Source of the DNA: Taiwanofungus camphoratus
Lineage: Eukaryota; Basidiomycota; Agaricomycetes; Polyporales; Taiwanofungaceae
DNA length: 64,000 nucleotides
Assembly: GCA_003999685.1 (NCBI GenBank)
Contig: CP021221.1
Span: forward strand, 1,364,001 to 1,428,000
Reading direction: 5' to 3'
This document shows, piece by piece, positions 12,236 to 22,920 of this stretch. Position numbers and translations under genes: made by a program. The notes under the pieces were generated by a model. The model ran no database searches. It was given only the letters and a program-made list of their open reading frames with translations, and was not told the DNA's origin. The first letter of the stretch is position 1. The number at the start of each line of letters is the position of its first letter.

Positions 12236-13490
12236 ATGATCGAAATGTTGCTCGCTCCGTTTCGTCGGCCTCAAGTTCTCTGGCGTAGACTTGAGCTCAA
12301 TGTCAAGCGAACGTATTCTCAGACAACTGATCCTGAAGCCCACCTTGAAAACATCAAATCTCATCCAGGTATTACGTGTCTGTCACTAAATAGACCACAG
12401 GCGAAGAACGCAATATCCCTTAGATTATTGAAGGTGATTAGAGTTCTACAGCTATTCTTATAACGAGTGATTTGTCTCGACAGTTGTCTAATTTAGGAGT
12501 TCAGAGAATGTGTGGACCATGTCCAGTTCGATAATAGGTGTGCCCTGCAGCTGCTCAAGCACGCCTCGGTACTGATTGAGCTCAACTAGTATTCGCGTGC
12601 TCATCATCCGATCCTCAACCCCTGGCTCCTTCTGCGCGGGCGCTGACCTGGTGGAGCGTCGCACCATGACTCAATCCCAGGTGGACAGGTTTCTCTTAGA
12701 TCTTCGAGGGGCTCTCGGAGCACTAGAGTGTTTACCTATGCCCACAATTGCCGCTATCGATGGGCCCGCCTTAGGTGGAGGCCTGGAGCTTGGCCTTGCT
12801 TGCGACCTCAGAGTTGCAGGTGAGTAGGCAATCTGGTTCTCATTCGGTTGGTTAATGTGATTTACCGTGTTGGGCTAGGGCAAACCGTGACAAAGATTGG
12901 ATTGCCTGAAACTCGCTTAGGAATAATTCCTGGTGCAGGCGGCACACAACGCGCTACTCGTCTACTCGGAATTTCGAAGGCGAAGAGCCTCATTTTTACT
13001 GCTCGCTCTTTGTCAGCAACTGAGGCCCTCGAATGGGGTATATCTATTCATTTTTTGCCAGCCCTCCCTTCACTGAAATTTGCCGATATGGTTGACGGTA
13101 CTCTGTTCTACAAGGCCTAGTCGACTATGTCTCCTCTGCTGACAGTTCCGCCTTTGAGAAAGCGTTGCAATTAGCAAAGGAGATTAGTGCCGGTGGTGAG
13201 TGCCTGTCCCATGATCTCGAGCGGCACGTTCAGCTCTGCGATAGCACCACTGGCTCTCCGAGCTGCGAAAAAAGCAATTTCTCGTGCACCTGAGCTCAGC
13301 TTAGAATCAGGTAAGATCTCCCAAATTGTGTGGCAGAAATTGTCTGGATAGCACATTATACATGTCACGATCTCATGCAGGGCTGGACTTCGAACGTGCT
13401 TCGTATGAGCCTTTATTAAAGACAAGGGATCGTAGCGAAGCCTTGGAAGCATTCAGGGAAAAACGAGCCCCAATTTTCAAAGGAGAATGA
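12236..13490 (+). CDS. Mitochondrial enoyl-CoA hydratase, AUH (methylglutaconyl-CoA hydratase) type
   Basis: Seven exons (12236-12433, 12497-12537, 12590-12819, 12879-13037, 13115-13195, 13245-13310, 13381-13490) join in frame to about 294 residues. The N-terminus is basic and Arg-rich without acidic residues ([21 protein letters not shown]), as for mitochondrial import. Crotonase motifs follow: the first oxyanion-hole segment FCAGADL, the second [22 protein letters not shown], the catalytic-Glu segment [17 protein letters not shown], and a C-terminus ending [14 protein letters not shown]. That ending, and [14 protein letters not shown], fit the AUH branch, which hydrates 3-methylglutaconyl-CoA in leucine breakdown. 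A general short-chain enoyl-CoA hydratase is the alternative. Convergent with SEC10, 79 bp away. Confidence 0.82.
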
Positions 13491-13569
13491 GCATATTTAG
13501 TATGATACCACTTTGTATACGAGTAGCGAATGACAAGTGAAGTATCTGGACGCAAGAAATCGACAACTT

Positions 13570-16500
13570 CTAGCCACCAAATCTCGACGACATAGAGAAA
13601 TTCGTCGCTATTGAGGTAGGAAGACTTGGGATACTGATACCTGACATGTTCATGTCTCTGAGCGGTTCCAGATCCTTCATGATCATGCTCAACCTCCCCA
13701 TCCCAAGGCGATCCCGGAGTCCTTTCCCTTCAGCTACCGCGCCGTCTTCTGAGCTATCATTAAAGCCCTTTTCGGCTTGACCCCAGTCGCTTCTTTGTGC
13801 TAGATACGGCCGCAGGAGGGTAGAGTCAATACGACCTAAATATCCTTCTGTGATATATGATTTAAGAATATCTGGCCTAACCAGGAATACATTGCCCAAC
13901 TGTCGAATGAATTCGAAGCGTTCGTACAACGAAGGAATGGAGAAGGTGCTGATGATGTCCTGATATGATTTGATATCTCTGTGAAGGATGAATGTGAGTG
14001 TGCACGATAATTTAACAGTGTACAAAACGAACTTAGCAAGCATCAAACCTCCGGTTGCGCTGACTGGGAACTTCTTGAGATGATCGAGCAACAGGCTGAA
14101 GGCAGCTCTTTAGACTATGTCAGGAACACGAACTGTCCGGCTGGCTTACGTACCTATGGAAGGCGATACCAATCTCAGTCAAAAAGACTTCGAGGTTCTT
14201 GCCACTTAGATTTGTTTTCGCCGCGTCTCGAACTCTCTCCAATATCTCACAGCAAGCGATGCATGGTTCTGTGTTAACTCTGGCGAAGGAAAGATCATCG
14301 TTTCTTGGCTTGAAATCGTTCCTCTTCTGCTTTGCGAGCTGAGCAGCCAGCCATGTAATGATTGCTGCTCAAGAACAACATAAACCGGGGTACGCGGTGA
14401 CAGTTAATAACCCTACCATCGGCTAAACGCTGCATGACATGATTTGCGGCGCCCTCAATCCTGCTTACGGATTGGTTGTTGAATACAACCATTTCGCGAC
14501 GCACAGTAACCGAACTACTTGCTAGAGGTAGTAGAGCCATGTTCACGTAGTGTTGCCACAAATGGCAAATGAGATCGACTTCGTGCAGTACCATCAGCGC
14601 TTGTAGGGATGGTTCTGATTTAGCATCCCAGGCTTCTAGGCGGGCCTGAACACTACAAAAGGGTCTTCGTCGGAAGTTTGATCAAGAATGTACGAGGCAA
14701 GACACCCACGTCTCAACTGCTGTCTCTGTATAAGCACTACCAATGGCGGCTGCCAGAACTCTGAGCAGCGCAAATGCGTGCTTTGGGCTAATCAGACCAC
14801 AAATGGATCAACAAATATCCTTGCAGGACCATCTTCTCATCCATAAGAAACACACGTACACATCGTTGGCGGGGCTCAACTCGACACACCTGCCGATCGC
14901 TTCCGCATGCCATTTGAGCATCCTCTCCGCCACCTCTACACTTACTTGTCCGTCATCTTCCCGCAGAGGTTCTTCTCCGCCCTTCTCCAGGGTGCGATCA
15001 GTACTCGAACTAAGCCCGCCGAATCGCATGATCGCCGCTGCCGCATGTGCAGATGGAGTAGCACCGCCAGTTGTAGAGGTTGTAGCGGCAGCGGCGCTCA
15101 GCTGATTGACCACGCGGTTGAACATAGACGATTTCGAGCCCTTGTGCACCCTCTCCTACCACAAGAGGGTGAGTGATAAACAACTTAGCAAGTTGATGTT
15201 TCTAGAACTTACATGGAAGCGAGTGAAGGTGACGAGATAGTTTGCATACAGCTCCCCAAGACTTTTGCTCTCTCGCTCAAGATACCTTTGACCCTCGATG
15301 TAGGGCACGAAAAGTTCCTCCATGGCCGTCTCTAGCATCGTGCTGACTGTTACGGCGGTGGTCGAAGCCGACGTTGAGTGTGGTCCGTTCAGCGTCAAGT
15401 TGAAGTCACCTAAATCGGACGGTGATCGGGGCACTGTTGAGGTGATTTCATACGCCTTGAGGTCCTCAACTAGGAGCGACGTCTGTTGATGAACAAGTTG
15501 TAATATGCGCAGAAAGGCGAGGTCAGACAAGCTGGATGCCCTGTTGACCAATTGCTCCATGTATTGTTGGATCTGAGGCAGGGATCAGTCGGGTATTAGG
15601 TTCCTGTTAGACATGGGATAGCAAACCGATTGTGCAAAGACCCTTTGTAGAAAGACCTGCATAACGTACGGGGGATTAGGAAAGACCGCTTGTACGATTT
15701 GTGCCTCCTGCCCGACAGTCGCTCGTATTTCCTGGAACAGCTCATGTAGGCCAGACTCGGCGGCCGGTGGACTAACATCGGGATCTGGTAGAGCTTGCCA
15801 ACTGCGTGACATTTTTGTGGTTATCGTGCCATATCAGAAGAGTTGAATTATACCAACAGGTTATCATCCATGCTGCTTGTTTCTCGTACCCGGTTTATGA
15901 AGAAATCGTGCTGGTTCACGTATACCTGGACACATGATGCACCGCCATTGAAATCGAGGAGTGTTTGTGAACAATGCTACATGACAAGGGTCAGACGGTC
16001 AAGAGCTGTGGTCGAATGGACGCTACCCACATGCATCATCTTCGGATCGCCTCGTCGATATGCTTTGTCGAACAGATGAAGCATATCCTTCTCGAACCTC
16101 TCGCAGTACCGGTCTATGTTTTCTCTGGTCTGCGCAAATAGTTTCCGTCAAATAAGATAAAGAAGAAAATATGAGGGAGACAAACTTTGTCCGCATGGGG
16201 CAGATCGACTTCTTTCGCAACGGTTCCCAGGCGCCTCAGGAGGACAGCAACTTTCCGCCTGCCATCCTTGCCGTCCTTCTTTAGTGCATCCAATCTGGAT
16301 GTGTCGTCTCTTGAGAACTGATTGTAATAGCCTATCAGATCATAGGCTGCCTGAGCTCTTTGACGTTGCTGATGTACAGATTCGAGCTGTTCGCCTGTAA
16401 CCACATATAAACAATGATACGGTGCTAGTGAAAGGAGACCCACCAATCCTAATAGCTGTACGTCCAACTTCGTTCATCTTGCTCTCCATACCGGAGAAGG

Positions 16501-16977
16501 TTTGGCCCACTGCCTGATGCATACGGTTTGAGTTGACGCATCGCGAGAAATGAAGTATCCAGACCTCAAATCCTCTATTCAGATCTGCCATCTTCTTAGA
16601 ATATTCTCGCTCTGTTGTCCTCACGAGCTTCTCCATCTGTTCCGTCTTGGCCTGTACATCTTTCCTTACTGCAATGAGCTTGTCTACGGCGGCCTCAAAA
16701 GTCCGTATAAAAGGTTTGGGGTCGAAAGCTGGAGGTAATATGCAGTCAGTCATGCACTCCGCGTAGGGACTCGAGCAGACATACGCCCTGGGTCCGCTTT
16801 GGACTGGACGATGAGTTTCTCTGAGATTGATCCCACGAACTCTTTGACATCAAATTTACCCTGTGCAAGTCAACGTGTTGGCGATTTCGCGATAGAGGTG
16901 GCGCCAAATCCTACCTCGAAGGAAGCTAAGCAGAGACGATCTTGGAGTGCTGGGTCCAGCGACCTGTCCGGCAACAT
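13570..16977 (-). CDS. SEC10: Exocyst complex subunit Sec10
   Basis: Sec10 is one of eight exocyst subunits that tether secretory vesicles to the plasma membrane, important at the hyphal tip. Read leftward, the first exons are 16977-16915, 16860-16785, 16728-16565, 16513-16444, 16394-16186 and 16130-16031. More small exons follow down to the stop at 13570. The N-terminus carries KFDVKEFVGSISEKL and PGPFDPKPFIRTFE, split by a clean intron, then a long coiled coil (DKLIAVRKDVQAKTEQMEKL), VGRTAIRIG, EQLESVHQQRQRAQAAYDLI, and the FNGGASCVQ segment. The C-terminal exon 14091-13570 has the DIKSYQDIISTF and FEFIRQLGNVFLVRPDILKS helices typical of the family end. The central exons (about 14.3-15.8 kb) were joined only roughly. 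No lesion was seen. Confidence 0.88.
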
Positions 16978-17284
16978 CTTGGAGCTGTGTGAAATGGCCA
17001 CGAGGACCTTACTGTGCAAAGTCTAAGACACGGGATTGAAGTACATAGTACTACTACTTACTAGTTACCATGAGATCCCGGTCAGGGTGGTCGGTGACCA
17101 ATTTAGTGACCGTAGCCGCTCATGATTTTAGGATCTTTTTCAAGTCGAGAACTTGAAAGCTGCCTGACTGCCTTTCTACTTGAATTTTGGGTCCTCGACA
17201 TTGAGAAAAAACGGCTTGTTGGTTTCCCCCATTCGGACTGCAAATTGTGACTGCACGACTTCGTTATTACGGCGTTCTCGACTC
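16978..17284. promoter_or_regulatory. Divergent promoter between SEC10 and RIX1
   Basis: The two start codons face away from each other across 307 bp. No obvious TATA box is seen. An open frame from 17180 runs in frame into RIX1, so RIX1 could start earlier, but the ATG at 17285 begins the conserved region. Confidence 0.45.
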
Positions 17285-20129
17285 ATGGAGGACCCGCATC
17301 CGCTCAAGGCCCTTCTCCAGCTGCAGCTTGCCTCCGATTCATATGCAGTCCTGCACCTTCCCTATGTGCTTGACTCTATAACATCAGACTATTTTCTGCC
17401 ATCTGCCCATACGCAGAAATGGACCGCTAGAATCAACTCGTTACTACACTCGAAAGATGCCGGGGCTCGATGGAGCGGGTTGTGCATTGCTTTCCAAACT
17501 GCGCTCTGCTCCAGGACTTTGATGATGGAATGTGCACAAAGCTGGGTTGGCGTGGCATTACCCTTACTTTCAGTTTGTGTATCTATCCCAGATCCGAATG
17601 CATTTTCTCATTATACATTTGAAGAAAAACGAACCCAATCCGACTTTGAAAATGTCTATCAGGTTACTAAGACACATTTTTTCTTCCGCAACGGATGTTG
17701 CAGAATTTCAGCGTCAGCTGTCTGCGCCTAATGTCCCCAAATTCAGTTTGGCGCTTATCACCGTAGCAGAGAAGCAAGATAACGAGGAGCTCAAGGTGAA
17801 CTTGACATTGTCTGTTCACCTTGACCATCCTTACACCCTGAGTGTAGCTTCTAGCGATTACCACACTCTCGCACCTTGTCCCTCTTTATCCAACACTACA
17901 TCGGGCTCTGCATGGATCCTTGTCTTCTTGTACCTTGAAGTTCCTCAACGGGTCCGCTCCAAACCCTACTTCCAAAAATCTTCTGGCGGCTGCATCGCAG
18001 CTATATTCTATAATGCCAGTTACCGGAGGCAAAGTTGGCGCGTCAAACCTCTGGCGCCAGTCACTAGACGAGACGTTGTCATTCTTATGGGGTGCTTTCC
18101 TCAGTCTTAGGACAACGTTCCCAAGTGTTACAGGTAAACATCTCATTGTGATGCCGAAGGCGCGCTTGATACAAGTCTCTTCATCAATGCCTCTGTAGGT
18201 GTCCCAGTTACACAACAGTCGGGGTCATCGCGAGAGGATCCAGTCATCGCGGTACCTCTCAACCTGGATCGCCTGCGAGCTGGAGTGCATATTTTGTGTG
18301 ATCTTTTACGGTAGGTTGTTTTGTGGAATGAATAACAGGACACATTCTGAAGGAGGATGCACCTAGGACTGCAACATCTCGCCCCGTCGTGCTGCCTTTA
18401 GGTCCTCTTGTCCGGATTGTTCTGGCATTGTTACGGTGCACGCCTGAAGAAAAGGTAAACACTTTCGATTAATTCACTTTGCCATTTTCACTCGACTTTC
18501 ATTTCAGGTGGAAGGTCATGTTGATCCAACTGTACGAGCACTGGAGGTGTCAGTGATTCCAACCATATGGAGTCTAGCGTGTCGCCTCTTAGATGGCCTA
18601 GCAGAGAGGCAATATCAATTTATATTTTGTTTCTGGTGGTCATTTGTAGACTGAATAAGGGTATTCTTTCCAGTGCACAATCTCACTTGACATCTCATAC
18701 CCCACAATTAATCTCTCACCTTGCATTTCATCTTGAACAACAACTGACACCGTAAGCATTTAGTCTGCGTACGAATTCATTCGCTTACAGTACCACAGCT
18801 GTCAACGTCTATGTTTCCTCAAGTCGACATCGTCACTACTCAAGATTTGTCACCCACTTGATGACGTGAGAATTTCGTCGCGCATGGGGAGAGCAATTCT
18901 ACCTTCTCTCACTCGAATTCTTGCTACGGAGTCCAAGGTGCAAGCTGATCTCAAGGAAGCTAAGGGAAGCAAAAACAAAAAAGGCAAGAAAAGAACACGC
19001 GGATACGAAGGCGACGAGCTGTTCAAAGCCGCGAGAGAAGTCCTGTGTCCAACACCCGAAGAGGGGCAGCTTCTGCTGACTGCTTTAGATGGTATGCTAT
19101 GCCTTATGGTGTCCTATCTTGGCAAGCTAACGTGTAAAACATCACACAGCTCTAGCGGCTGTTTTTCGAAAAGCACAGCTTATGCCCGTAGTTCATTCAA
19201 TCGCTACTCGCGTACTCCTTTCCATCTATATATCACTGCCTCAAATCCCACCTGCACTACTCTCACCCGATGTCGATCTTCATCGCAGACTTTATGTAAA
19301 CATTAGGAACGTCTGCGTCAGACTCGCTTCAGGATCGTCAGCTATGATGAGTAAAAGCCTTGGGCTTGTCATTGCCATCATGGAACCCAACCCCATTGGA
19401 TTGGTGAGCGGCTCGTGATCTGAACCGATGTCAAACAATGGTATAGCTTACTTCACTACGGCCTAGTCTGACGCAGATATCCAGCAAGAATTTGACCTAC
19501 TTTTCCACCCCCGCGTACCGCCCCTTGTCCGATCAATACCACATGTCGATATGCTGTCGCTGTTCCATTCGGAAGAGAGCGAGGAAGAGAGAGATACTCG
19601 GCATTTGCTCAGGTTGGGTACTATTGAGGAATTGTGTCTTACAGCGACCTCGGGGCTGGTTGACAAGACGCCGATACCGCCTTCGGCTCTCAGTGGAGAA
19701 CGTCCAAACGTCCATACATCGGTCAACTCAGCATCGCGAATGACAGAAATGGCTGATTTTCAATCCGCCGTCTCTACAGTGCACCATGGACCCATGCAGT
19801 CTACGCAGTCAGATGGGGCTTTATCAACTATTGCAACACATGCACCGGTTGTCACGTCAAACTCAAATATTGCGGAATCGCCATCTATTCAGCCACAAAC
19901 AGATGCTTCCAAGCCACATAATACCAACCTCGACTCATCACTAGCCCCATTGAGAAGGCTATCAACCGCCTCAGCACCCTCTCCGATAGCAATGTCAGCA
20001 CCTACACCCGGGATACCTTCCATTTCATCTATTACGCAACCGGTGGCCAGTATAGTGCCGATGGATCAGGATGATGAAGACGAGCCAATGCCCACTATCA
20101 ACATGGAGTCTGACTCGGAATCAGATTAA
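17285..20129 (+). CDS. RIX1: Pre-rRNA-processing protein Rix1 (PELP1 homologue)
   Basis: Rix1 is the core of the Rix1-Ipi1-Ipi3 complex, which works with the AAA ATPase Rea1 in ITS2 removal and nuclear maturation of the 60S subunit. The N-terminal exon from 17285 has the family's helical-repeat marks: WTARINSLLHSKDAGARWSGLCIAF followed by CAQSWVGVALPLLS. Later exons keep the all-helical pattern (for example RISSRMGRAILPSLTRILAT at 18868 and the exon around 19160-19400). A Lys-rich stretch (KGSKNKKGKKRTRG) lies near 18970. The C-terminus is disordered and strongly acidic (DQDDEDEPMPT...ESDSESD), as in Rix1/PELP1. About ten exons are needed and the middle joins (17.57-18.85 kb) are approximate. 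The stop codon is TAA at 20127-20129. Confidence 0.75.
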
Positions 20130-20228
20130 TAAAGGCCCATCAAGACCTAGGATACGCACTTCAAGCGCTTCCCGGTGGCGAAGAACCCGATGAGTAGCTA
20201 GTCACGGCGTGGTGGTGGAGTTGAGCTA

Positions 20229-21231
20229 TCAATGCAATAACTGCGTCTTGGCCCGCTTATGACGCTGGCCCGTCTCGTCCACATCCATACTTTCGTCGTC
20301 TGATCCCGGCGTCTTGCGATCTTGTCGGGGCTGCGATAGTATCGGAAGCTATAAATGTCATCGATGGGTTATAGCGGCATATCTCAGAATCTTAGCCTGA
20401 GTTTTCATATTACCTTGTCGAGAAAGGTCTCTGCGACCACATTATCGGGATCTAGGAGTTTGGCCCTTTCGAGATGACTTCGAGCATCTCTCAGAAGACT
20501 AGCATTCCAGCCCAACTCTAGGCACTGAATCAGTAATGACTTAAGGTCAAAATGTAGGGTGGCAAACCATCAGCATGTCCGTCATCGTGCGTTAGGTTCG
20601 CTGGCGGTTGTGCAAGATACAAAGAAATGAGGCCAGCATAAACATGCAGAACAGGATTGTCTTGGTAGGGAAACGAAGGCAAATACCTGGAGAGTGTACA
20701 TTTCTGAGTAAACATGACTCAGACAGGTGTCAATGCAAACTCACAAATCTAGCTCGTCCAATGCTCTCTTGTGCTTTCCAGAATATATTAGTAGCAGAAC
20801 AAAATCCATAAGGATTGCTTCCCGCTGAGACGTGGTGAGCGCACCGTATTGAGACTTGAGCGAGACAAGACTACCTCGTCAGGGTGTTGCCTCATCGTAG
20901 CACCAAGGAATTTGATCTTCTGCTCATTCCGCTCCATATCGTACTGAGCTTGTTCACCGCTAAGTTGAACACCTAGTTTCCACATAGTCTTCCAATTTAT
21001 TCCTTTGCACCGTGACAAAATTGCCCATGCTCTCTTCGCGCGAAGAAAGTCACCACGCTGCAAACAAAGCTGTAAAACATCATACAAACGGCGAATATGT
21101 ACTTTTCGCGCAGTCGTCGGCTGTTTTGAATCACGACAAGTAAAGAGGAAAGAATGTTCTGCAGAAAACATGCATGGATAGGTTTGAAATGAAAGGATAC
21201 ATCTGATGCGGATCTCAGTTGCTCGCGACAA
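20229..21231 (-). CDS. RRN11: RNA polymerase I-specific transcription initiation factor Rrn11
   Basis: Rrn11 is the TPR-containing subunit of core factor, which recruits RNA polymerase I to the rDNA promoter. The first long exon carries TARKVHIRRLYDVLQLCLQR and GDFLRAKRAWAILSRCKGINWKTMW, a helical-repeat signature I associate with fungal Rrn11. After an intron, REAILMDFVLLLIYSGKHKRALDELDL continues the repeats. YLPSFPYQDNPVLHVYAGLI and then a C-terminal tail with DDESMDVDETGQRHKRAK follow. The stop is at 20229-20231. The exact start is not settled: ATG 21231 is the furthest in-frame Met seen, but the first 40 residues look unlike the family, and an extra intron is possible there. It is divergent from the gene at 21328, less than 100 bp away. 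Confidence 0.65.
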
Positions 21232-21327
21232 CGGCGGTCACGGTACCAACAACGAATCTTAGCAGTATTTCATAAGAACTTGAAACGAGACAGTCGTTGA
21301 CTCACAACATCGAAACAATACTGGCTA

Positions 21328-22506
21328 ATGGATGACGATCTAACCCTGGGTGCTTCCGTTTGGGGTGCCCCTGATGACTTTGCGTCGTCGCCGCTTGGCA
21401 GACAAGTCTCAGCGATTTCCCCTACTTCATCTACCCAAGATGGGTTCGACGACTTCAACGATTTCAGCACCCCCGCGGAAACGTTAGCTGCGTCAGGAGA
21501 CGAAGCTGATGATGACTTTGGGGACTTCGGAGAGACGCAAATTATTGATGATGTCCCTGCTTTTGAAGTAGAAGCGGCTTTCGGTGAAGAGGTTCGAATA
21601 TGTGGCCCGTCTTCATCAGACTGGGAGCCTTTACGGTTGGACCCACGTTTATCAAGACAAGACCTCCAGGAGCAAGTAGACGAGATACTAAAGCCTCTTT
21701 GGGCGACAATCAATGTGTCGCAGTTGACGGATGAGGACTTGAGACAAGCAGAAGGCTTGAATCAAACATTGGTGACGTCCGAGAGGTACTTATGATCGCT
21801 CGACATGAGCTAGCACTTGTATCTTAAATTGCAGATTGTTCCAGTCGTGAACTGTATAACACACTACTTCCACCTACACCGCCTGCATTACAACCCGTGA
21901 ATTGGACGCGTTCACGCATCCGTCGGCGCCATCTCATATCTCTGGGCATCCCGGTAAACCTCGATGAGGTTCTTCCCCAAGCAAATGGAAGGCTTCCCAT
22001 GCTCGAAAGTACTACTAGGCCAGTGTCTGCGCCTCCAGGTCCTCGGTCCGCACCAGTACCAAGACCTGGCCAGTCAACTAGCAGTTCACTAGCAGGGACA
22101 CCTCGTCCAGGCACGCCTCAGACAAGCATTGGCAACACTTCAGTGGCTGCACAACTACGACTGGGCCCCAAGCCCGGACTCGACGAATCTGAATTATCAC
22201 AATTATTGGATCTAGACCCAGGTTCGTCTCAGGTAATGCCAAAACTTGAGCGACCATTATTGACAAGATACGATAGACTCACTAACGTTGTTGCCGATTT
22301 CGACGTTGGAGACACATCTTGCCAACATGAAGGCACAGACCATCAAAACGTCTACGGTCCTCACCTATCTTTTGCAAACACGAGATGCTCTACAGCAAGA
22401 TTCTGAAACATATAACAAGTTGATAGCAGAGTTAGTAGGAGAGGCGCAGAAGATAAAGACAGGGAAGCGGACAGCGAATACCCGCAGAGGTAGTGCGATG
22501 TCATAG
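21328..22506 (+). CDS. Laa2/aftiphilin-like clathrin-adaptor accessory protein (DUF5102-like)
   Basis: Three exons (21328-21785, 21845-22221, 22277-22506) join in frame to about 354 residues. The N-terminus is acidic and disordered with repeated DDF-type motifs. It includes DDFGDFG, in which FGDF (residues 64-67) is a good match to the motif bound by the gamma-ear of AP-1 and GGA adaptors. A folded-looking part follows (LSRQDLQEQVDEILKPLWA), then RSRIRRRHLISLGIPVNLDE, which I associate with the fungal Laa2/DUF5102 group. The C-terminus is helical (ISTLETHLANMKAQTIKTS...LLQTRDALQQD) and basic at the end. The inferred role is at trans-Golgi or endosomal clathrin coats. The family assignment comes from motif memory only. 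Confidence 0.55.
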
Positions 22507-22920
22507 TCAAATCGCATCGGATGCATATGCTATGCAGTGACCACTGACATGGGGACTGAGCCGAGCATGCGTGGAGGTGCTTTCACGGCGTATACTTGCC
22601 TCGTCACTACGGGACCATAATTCGTAACGCGTGAAGGTGAAATCAATAACGTACCCGCATGCCTAGTTACATACGAGGTACTAAAACCGACACTGTCTGT
22701 ATGCAGCTCAGAGCTTCAATTACTCCAGTACATACTTAAACGTGATACCTCTTCTCTTCAGTCGATCTGCGATTGCGTTTTACTACCTCTGATCACGTGG
22801 TGAATGCATCGAAATTTTGGCAGTGGGCAGAGGCTGCGGTAAAGTCGACCGTTCTGTGCACGGTAACCGTCTGAGCCCCCTCACGTCGCAACGACTTGAT
22901 GTTCCTGTCCTAGCCTTATC
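22507..22920. promoter_or_regulatory. Intergenic, promoter region of RPA190
   Basis: This 414 bp stretch has no open frame with a motif. It should hold the end of the upstream gene's transcript and the promoter of the polymerase I gene starting at 22921. The sequence just before the ATG is pyrimidine-rich (ttcctgtcctagccttatc). Confidence 0.4.
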
